Shown: positions 6,457 through 10,179 of the stretch, piece by piece
Position numbering within the stretch: the stretch's first letter is position 1
How the letters are laid out: each line of letters starts with the position of its first letter
Source of the DNA: an uncultured Selenomonadales bacterium
Lineage (GTDB): Bacteria > Bacillota_C > Negativicutes > Selenomonadales > Selenomonadaceae
Reading direction: 5' to 3'
Assembly: GCA_946407175.1 (NCBI GenBank)
Contig: CAMJNB010000017.1
Coordinates: forward strand, 1 to 10,179
Length of the DNA: 10,179 bases
Notes under the pieces: model-generated
Databases searched by the model: none
The model's input: only the letters and a program-made list of their open reading frames with translations
What the model was told of the DNA's origin: nothing
Translations under genes and position numbers: made by a program

Positions 6457-7224
6457 CTACCTAATTGAAATTCGCGTGTACTCTTCAAAGAAATCTACAA
6501 AAGTTTCGTGCCCCATGTCCGTAGCTTTCCAAGTGCCGATAGTCGCCAAAACTTTTTTGTAAATGATTGATTCGATACTGCCGGGAATTAAATCTTCCCA
6601 ATTTTTAACGTCGTAAGCTCTGCCTGCCTCCGTGTTCTGCGGGTGTCCTACTACTTCCAATTCGCACAAAAACTGAATTTGTTTTCTGGCGGGACGCAGA
6701 TAGTAATGCTCCAAAACATATTGCTTGCGGTTTAAAACTTCAACGTCGCCTGGATCGTACGAAATATTTTGTTCCCGCGCAGATACAAGCTCTATTGATT
6801 CGTAATCGGCATTATCGGCGTAGGAATTGTCACTGGGAATGCGTTCAACCATACGAATCCAAACATCAGCCATATATTCTGACGAAGTGTAGGGGACACG
6901 TTTCCACGTAACGCTTTCTAAATCTAAATAGTAGTTGTAAGTTTCGTCGGAAGTCAGCTTTACAAAACGCGCCTTTTGATAATTTGTGCCTGGCTTTCTG
7001 TGCTGAAATCTGTTGCGTTGATTTAAGCGCTGTTGCGTTCTGTCGTGCGTCTGCGCTTTATCGGCAGTGTTTGAATTTATTACAGCCGGTTCATTAGCGT
7101 TGTCAGCGTCGTCGACAATTTCAACGTCGGAATCTTTAAAAGGTTCAGTTGCCGCATTTACATATGAACTGCCCGCCGTCACGGTTAAGGCAAGCGCGCA
7201 GATTAAAATTTTTTTCAGGTTCAC
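6457..7224 (-). CDS. Secreted hypothetical protein with signal peptide
   Basis: A 255-residue exported protein of unknown role. The start chosen is GTG at 7224 because GGGGTGA lies 5 bases upstream and it yields a textbook signal peptide: MNLKK, a hydrophobic core ILICALALTVTAG, and a probable cut after VNA at residue 24. The frame stays open to a TTG at 7293, and GTG 7233 is an alternative. There is no lipobox, since the residue before Cys9 is Ile. The mature protein begins acidic (25-46), continues Gln/Arg-rich (57-77, like a flexible linker), then becomes globular from about 85. The pattern of tyrosine-rich strands, YLDLESV, a later FLCELEV strand, and a terminal W-DLIPGSIES-IY block recalls small beta-rich surface proteins (adhesin E-like), but this is only a resemblance. 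First gene of the three-gene operon. Confidence 0.78.
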   Translation of the reverse strand: MNLKKILICALALTVTAGSSYVNAATEPFKDSDVEIVDDADNANEPAVINSNTADKAQTHDRTQQRLNQRNRFQHRKPGTNYQKARFVKLTSDETYNYYLDLESVTWKRVPYTSSEYMADVWIRMVERIPSDNSYADNADYESIELVSAREQNISYDPGDVEVLNRKQYVLEHYYLRPARKQIQFLCELEVVGHPQNTEAGRAYDVKNWEDLIPGSIESIIYKKVLATIGTWKATDMGHETFVDFFEEYTRISIR

Positions 7225-7229
7225 CAAAT

Positions 7230-7236
7230 TCACCCC
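7230..7236 (-). promoter_or_regulatory. Ribosome binding site deciding a GTG start
   Basis: GGGGTGA sits 5 bases before GTG 7224. The TTG at 7293 that would extend the frame by 23 residues would put charged, non-signal residues ahead of the signal peptide. Confidence 0.55.
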
Positions 7237-7358
7237 GCGCTTATGATTCGCCCTTACTAAAAAAATTCCTTTAGCCGGTTGAATTTTTAACAAAGTCTAT
7301 TGGCAGTTTAAAAAATTTTTGCGGCAGGAATTTTCGCTTGAATAAAGAATTGAAATTT

Positions 7359-7387
7359 TTCACAGCGCCAAAAACGCTGTATATTTT
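7359..7387 (+). promoter_or_regulatory. Candidate scpB promoter containing an inverted repeat
   Basis: Possible -35 TTCACA (7359-7364), 17-base spacer and -10 TATTTT (7382-7387); TATATT at 7380-7385 is an alternative -10. The spacer holds the inverted repeat ACAGCG-(7)-CGCTGT at 7362-7380, placed where a repressor would block RNA polymerase. The match to consensus is moderate. Confidence 0.4.
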
Positions 7388-7416
7388 AAATAAATGGTAA
7401 AAGAAGTGTGTTTTTA

Positions 7417-8214
7417 ATGTTAGTGGATAAAAAAATTGAAGATCGCATTTGTTTCATTGAAATGCAAAATCCCAAGCGTTTTAATGTACTTAGCGAAGAT
7501 ATGTGCAAAGAATTAATCGACGCCATAAAGTACGGCTACAATAATGAATGCGTCGGCATAATACTGAAAGCGCAGATTAACAGAGGCGTATGGAGCGCGG
7601 GACATGACATTCATGAATTGCCGCAAGACGGCAGTGACCCTTTGGCGTTTTACGTGCCTATGGAGCGGTTATTGCGCAAAGTTCAAGATACACCAATTCC
7701 GATTATTGCCTACGTTGAAGGAACAGTTTGGGGCGGCGCGTGCGACCTTTGCTTGTCGTGCGATATGATTATCAGTTCCCAAAACGCAACCTTCGCAATT
7801 ACGCCGGCAAAAATAGGTATCCCTTACAATGCGTCCGGCATCATGCACTTTATAAATCAGCTCGGCATGAACAAAGCGCGCGAAATGTTTTTTCTCGGTA
7901 TGCCGATAACTGCGGAGGACGCTTTAAACGTCGGCTTGATTAACCGCGTTGCCGAACAGGAAGAGTTGGAAAATGTTTTGGAAGAACAATTTCTTAAACC
8001 CCTGCGCCGTAACAGCGCTTTATCTATCAGCGCCATTAAACGGCAATTTCGCATTTTAAGCCGTGCGTCGACAGTCATCAGCGCTGAAAATTTTGAACGC
8101 ATTAACGCTTACCGCACTTACGTCTATGAAGGCGACGACTACAAAGAAGGCATTAACTCTTTCCTTGAAAAACGTCCGCCGCAATATAAAGGTAAGGCGT
8201 CCGATTTAGATTAA
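7417..8214 (+). CDS. scpB: Methylmalonyl-CoA decarboxylase, crotonase family
   Basis: By close likeness to E. coli ScpB (YgfG), it should decarboxylate methylmalonyl-CoA to propionyl-CoA in the cytosol, without biotin. The 265-residue length matches. Diagnostic blocks are SAGHDIHELP with His63, VEGTVWGGA with Gly107, and GIPYN with Tyr137, equivalent to E. coli His66, Gly110 and Tyr140 of the active site. SAGHDIHELP is nearly identical to the E. coli block, and the GINSFLEKR tail also matches; this separates it from ordinary enoyl-CoA hydratases, which carry catalytic glutamates. Start: ATG 7417, aligning with the family N-terminus; GTG 7408 would add three residues. The ribosome binding site is weak (AGAAG). 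It ends in TAATAA with no clear terminator. No methylmalonyl-CoA mutase, epimerase or CoA-transferase gene is adjacent, unlike the E. coli scp cluster. Confidence 0.88.
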   Translation: MLVDKKIEDRICFIEMQNPKRFNVLSEDMCKELIDAIKYGYNNECVGIILKAQINRGVWSAGHDIHELPQDGSDPLAFYVPMERLLRKVQDTPIPIIAYVEGTVWGGACDLCLSCDMIISSQNATFAITPAKIGIPYNASGIMHFINQLGMNKAREMFFLGMPITAEDALNVGLINRVAEQEELENVLEEQFLKPLRRNSALSISAIKRQFRILSRASTVISAENFERINAYRTYVYEGDDYKEGINSFLEKRPPQYKGKASDLD

Positions 8215-8220
8215 TAAGTT

Positions 8221-8279
8221 TGAATCAGATTAAGTCAGCTTGAATCAGCTTAAATAATTTCTAAACTAATTCAGCTTAA
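8221..8279. repeat. TGAATCAGCTTAA short repeats, three copies
   Basis: TGAATCAGATTAA (8221-8233), TGAATCAGCTTAA (8241-8253) and TAATTCAGCTTAA (8267-8279) fill the gap between the convergent scpB and rsmG. The last copy overlaps the rsmG stop codon. TTAAG/CTTAA within 8230-8253 can pair only weakly, so I do not call it a terminator. Confidence 0.7.
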
Positions 8280-8987
8280 CGGATTTTTTGACGGCGTACC
8301 TGCTCTGCGTGGAAAATTTTTCTGCGTAGATTTTTTTTTGTCAACATAAATCACGGCGCGAACGTCCGGCAAGTCCGGTAAATTTTTTTCTGTGAAGGTG
8401 ACATTACCGCCGCCTAAAATTTTTATCGCCTTTTGAGCCTCGTCAATTTCTTCACGAAAAATTTTTCCCTTCATCGCGGCAAAAGTACCGCCGATTTTTG
8501 TAAACGGCAGACAGTACTCCGCCAAAACGTTTAACCGTGCAACAGCGCGAGCCGTCACTAAGTCGAAGTGTTCGCGTAAATTTTTATCGTGCGCCAAATC
8601 TTCTGCGCGACCGTGCAGACAAGTCACGGCGTCAAGCTCAAGTTCGGCTGTAACCTTTTTCAAAAATTCTACACGTTTTGTCAGCGAATCAATCAGCGTA
8701 ATTTCAAGGTGCGGCTTAAAAATTTTCAGCGGTACGGCAGGAAAGCCCGCGCCTGTTCCAACGTCACATAGATTTTTCACGGCGGCAAATTTATTTTCGT
8801 CCCAAACACTAAGCGAATCAATCACGTGCTTTACGGCAAAATCCTTTTCATCAACTATCGCCGTCAAATTTATTTTAGCGTTCCAATCGACAATCAGCTT
8901 GTAAAAAATTTCAAATTGTTCAAGCTGCCTTTCCGTCAACGCAACACCAAATTTCTGCGCGGCGTCATTTAAAATTTCTCTAAACAT
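8271..8987 (-). CDS. rsmG: 16S rRNA (guanine-527-N7)-methyltransferase RsmG
   Basis: RsmG (GidB) methylates N7 of G527 in the 530 loop of 16S rRNA using S-adenosylmethionine; in many bacteria its loss gives low-level streptomycin resistance. The 238-residue protein is full length. Visible are the N-terminal WNAKINLTAI block at 35-44, the HVIDSL element at 54-59, the SAM-binding motif LCDVGTGAGFP at 73-83, and the Gram-positive-type tail FPRRAGTPSKNPL. A run of nine A in the coding strand encodes Lys codons in DKKKS near the C-terminus, and the frame is intact through it. A GGAG site lies 5 bases before the ATG. rsmG commonly follows gidA/mnmG or precedes parA, but here it stands between scpB and a DUF1810 gene. 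Its start is about 30 bases past a terminator. Confidence 0.94.
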   Translation of the reverse strand: MFREILNDAAQKFGVALTERQLEQFEIFYKLIVDWNAKINLTAIVDEKDFAVKHVIDSLSVWDENKFAAVKNLCDVGTGAGFPAVPLKIFKPHLEITLIDSLTKRVEFLKKVTAELELDAVTCLHGRAEDLAHDKNLREHFDLVTARAVARLNVLAEYCLPFTKIGGTFAAMKGKIFREEIDEAQKAIKILGGGNVTFTEKNLPDLPDVRAVIYVDKKKSTQKNFPRRAGTPSKNPLS

Positions 8988-9016
8988 AATTTCTCCAAAA
9001 TATTTTAATATAATCT

Positions 9017-9052
9017 AAAATTCCCCTTCCCGCATTTGAGAAGAGGAATTTT
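9017..9052 (-). terminator. Intrinsic terminator of the M18 peptidase/DUF1810 transcript
   Basis: Minus strand: AAAATTCCTCTTC pairs with GAAGGGGAATTTT (13 bp, one G-U) around a 10-base loop, running into TTTTAGATTATATT. On the plus strand the same stem has a C-A mismatch, so the minus strand is the better fit. It might act in both directions, since six T follow on the plus strand. Confidence 0.75.
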
Positions 9053-9079
9053 TTATTCAGACTAAAACTTATTCAAGCC

Positions 9080-9139
9080 AAAAATTTTTCGTCAAGTTTA
9101 ATCTTAGCTAAAAATTTTACGGCAAGTTTAATTGCGTCA
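9080..9139. repeat. Imperfect 30-bp tandem repeat, two copies
   Basis: Copies at 9080-9109 and 9110-9139 agree at 21 of their first 23 positions (AAAAATTTT then CAAGTTTAAT) and diverge after that. The second copy ends in the stop codon of the DUF1810 gene. No function is evident. Confidence 0.7.
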
Positions 9140-9559
9140 CGATTCTTTACAAAGTGAGACGGTTTTTTCGTCAAGCTGACCGTTAAAAAATTTTTCGAGA
9201 ACCTTTGTAAAAGTTTCGCAAGTCGGATCCGCCAAATGAAACAGCGTCATGCAGGAGCGCAACTTCATGCTGTCGGTATTTCCCATAACTTTTACCGCGT
9301 CATTGGTTTCAAGTTCCAACAGCGCTTCAGAAATTTCAATCAGTCGCGCACGTAAAACTATATCGTCCAAATACTCTTTCGCGTGCTCCAAATTCATTAT
9401 GCCGTAGTAAAACGCATTATTACTTCTACCGAGCGCTTGAAGTTGCGGAAAAATAAACCAAATCCAATGCGAACGCTTACGCCCCGCCTTTATCTCCGCA
9501 AGCGCAATTTCATACCAAGTAGCCTGAGCCTTGTAAAATCTTTCAAATTCATCATCCAT
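9137..9559 (-). CDS. DUF1810 family protein
   Basis: A 140-residue cytosolic protein matching the DUF1810 family as I recall it: FYKAQATWYEIALAEIKAGRK, then the hallmark SHWIWFIFPQLQALGRS at about 30-46, YYGI, and AKEYLDDIVLRARLIE. The family has no established biochemical role that I can state, so none is given. The length is typical for the single-domain form. The start chosen is ATG 9559, with AGGTGA 5 bases before it; GTG 9568 is in frame but poorly placed relative to any ribosome binding site. It lies 35 bases after the M18 aminopeptidase stop on the same strand and upstream of a clear terminator, so the two are probably one transcript. No ADP-ribosyl or macrodomain gene is visible nearby. 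Recognition is by motif memory only. Confidence 0.82.
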   Translation of the reverse strand: MDDEFERFYKAQATWYEIALAEIKAGRKRSHWIWFIFPQLQALGRSNNAFYYGIMNLEHAKEYLDDIVLRARLIEISEALLELETNDAVKVMGNTDSMKLRSCMTLFHLADPTCETFTKVLEKFFNGQLDEKTVSLCKES

Positions 9560-9594
9560 ACAATTCACCTGCCTTTAAAATGTCACGTTTAAAT

Positions 9595-10179
9595 TTACAT
9601 CTCACGCAGAAATGCCGCGTAACCTTTTTTAGTTTCGTAAATGTCAACTTTGCTGGTAACTTCATACGGTGCGTGCATACTCAAAACGCCTACGCCGCTG
9701 TCAATGACGTCCATGCCGTAAACCGCCGTCATATGCGCAATGGTGCCGCCGCCGCCCAAGTCGACTTTGCCGAGTTCGGAAAATTGGTAGGCGACATTAT
9801 TTTTGTCGAGAGCTTCGCGCAGTTTCGCAACGTATTCCGCATTGGCTTCACTTGAACCGGACTTGCCGCGCGAACCCGTAAATTTATTAAAGACCATTCC
9901 CTTGCCGAGATAGGCGACATTTTTTTTGTCGAAACAGCTTGCGTAAAGTGCATCGTACGCGCTGGAAACGTCCGAGCTGAGCATCACGGAATTTTGCAAG
10001 GCGCGACGCAGTTTCAATTCCGAATACTGTCCGCATGCATTCATAATTTCCGCCAAAATATTTTCAAAGAAATGTGAACGCATACCGGTAGCGCCAAAAC
10101 TTCCGATCTCTTCTTTGTCGACGAGCAGACAGCACGCAGTGCGATTAAATTTTTCATTCGCCATTTCCAACATTGCGAC
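9595..10179 (-). CDS. M18 family aminopeptidase (partial, N-terminus beyond window)
   Basis: The visible 195 codons are the C-terminal part of a zinc aminopeptidase of the aspartyl/aminopeptidase I type, which removes N-terminal residues from peptides in the cytosol. Evidence: DKEEIGSFGATGM near the upstream edge, where the Glu pair supplies catalytic and metal-binding residues; SSDVSSAYD with the metal-binding Asp; FTGSRGKSGSSEANAEY; the glycine loop VDLGGGGTIAHM; and VLSMHAPYEVTSKVDIYET with the last zinc-ligand His. The family usually runs to 430-470 residues, so more than half is outside. The frame is open to the window edge and ends normally at TAA. DUF1810 follows in the same direction. 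The order of motifs and the SSDV (not SADMAHAVHPN) form suggest the clostridial-type subgroup. Confidence 0.9.
   Translation of the reverse strand, partial: VAMLEMANEKFNRTACCLLVDKEEIGSFGATGMRSHFFENILAEIMNACGQYSELKLRRALQNSVMLSSDVSSAYDALYASCFDKKNVAYLGKGMVFNKFTGSRGKSGSSEANAEYVAKLREALDKNNVAYQFSELGKVDLGGGGTIAHMTAVYGMDVIDSGVGVLSMHAPYEVTSKVDIYETKKGYAAFLREM

Noticed and set aside
6457..7293. Lipoprotein signal in the secreted protein
   Set aside because: The cysteine at position 9 is preceded by Ile rather than a small residue and lies at the start of the hydrophobic core, so it is not a lipobox.
7362..7387. Intrinsic terminator at ACAGCG/CGCTGT
   Set aside because: The stem is only 6 bp, the following T-tract is broken (ATATTTT), and no plus-strand gene lies upstream to need it; an operator or promoter element fits better.
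8230..8253. Terminator of scpB in the TTAAG...CTTAA inverted repeat
   Set aside because: Only 5-6 weak pairs with a 12-14 base loop and no T-run.
8285..8345. Frameshift at the A9 run of rsmG
   Set aside because: The frame continues into FPRRAGTPSKNPL, which is the conserved RsmG tail, so the gene is intact.

Overview
The window looks like chromosomal housekeeping DNA from a low-to-moderate GC bacterium, most plausibly a Negativicute (Selenomonadales/Acidaminococcales-like). The lineage is an inference. It rests on the short LeuC form, a Gram-positive-type RsmG tail, strong AGGAGGTGAT-type ribosome binding sites, a secreted protein with a classical signal peptide, and a CydD-type exporter next to the tmRNA gene. 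I see no phage genes, transposase, integrase, CRISPR array or tRNA. No stretch longer than about 185 bases lacks a gene.

Layout. Bases 1-1298 (minus) hold most of cydD, cut by the window edge before its ABC signature. Bases 1358-1707 (minus) are the complete tmRNA gene ssrA, with a strong promoter upstream and an intrinsic terminator between it and cydD. A divergent promoter drives leuC-leuD (1849-3609, plus), the two subunits of isopropylmalate isomerase. ftsE (3625-4311, minus) converges on leuD and has no ftsX beside it. ribD (4363-5466, minus) is a lone riboflavin gene. An unrecognised three-gene operon follows on the minus strand (7224 down to 5539): a secreted protein, a small single-pass membrane protein and an acidic-tailed cytosolic protein, ending in a clear terminator. 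scpB, a crotonase-type methylmalonyl-CoA decarboxylase (7417-8214, plus), diverges from that operon. rsmG (8271-8987, minus), a DUF1810 gene (9137-9559, minus) and the C-terminal part of an M18 aminopeptidase (9595-10179, minus) close the window.

The genes do not form one pathway. The points worth following are the unknown operon, ftsE without ftsX, lone ribD and scpB, three genes (cydD, ribD, rsmG) that begin only 20-30 bases beyond an intrinsic terminator, and several short repeat families in the spacers. I found no clear new defence or mobile system. The three-gene operon is the best candidate for undescribed biology.
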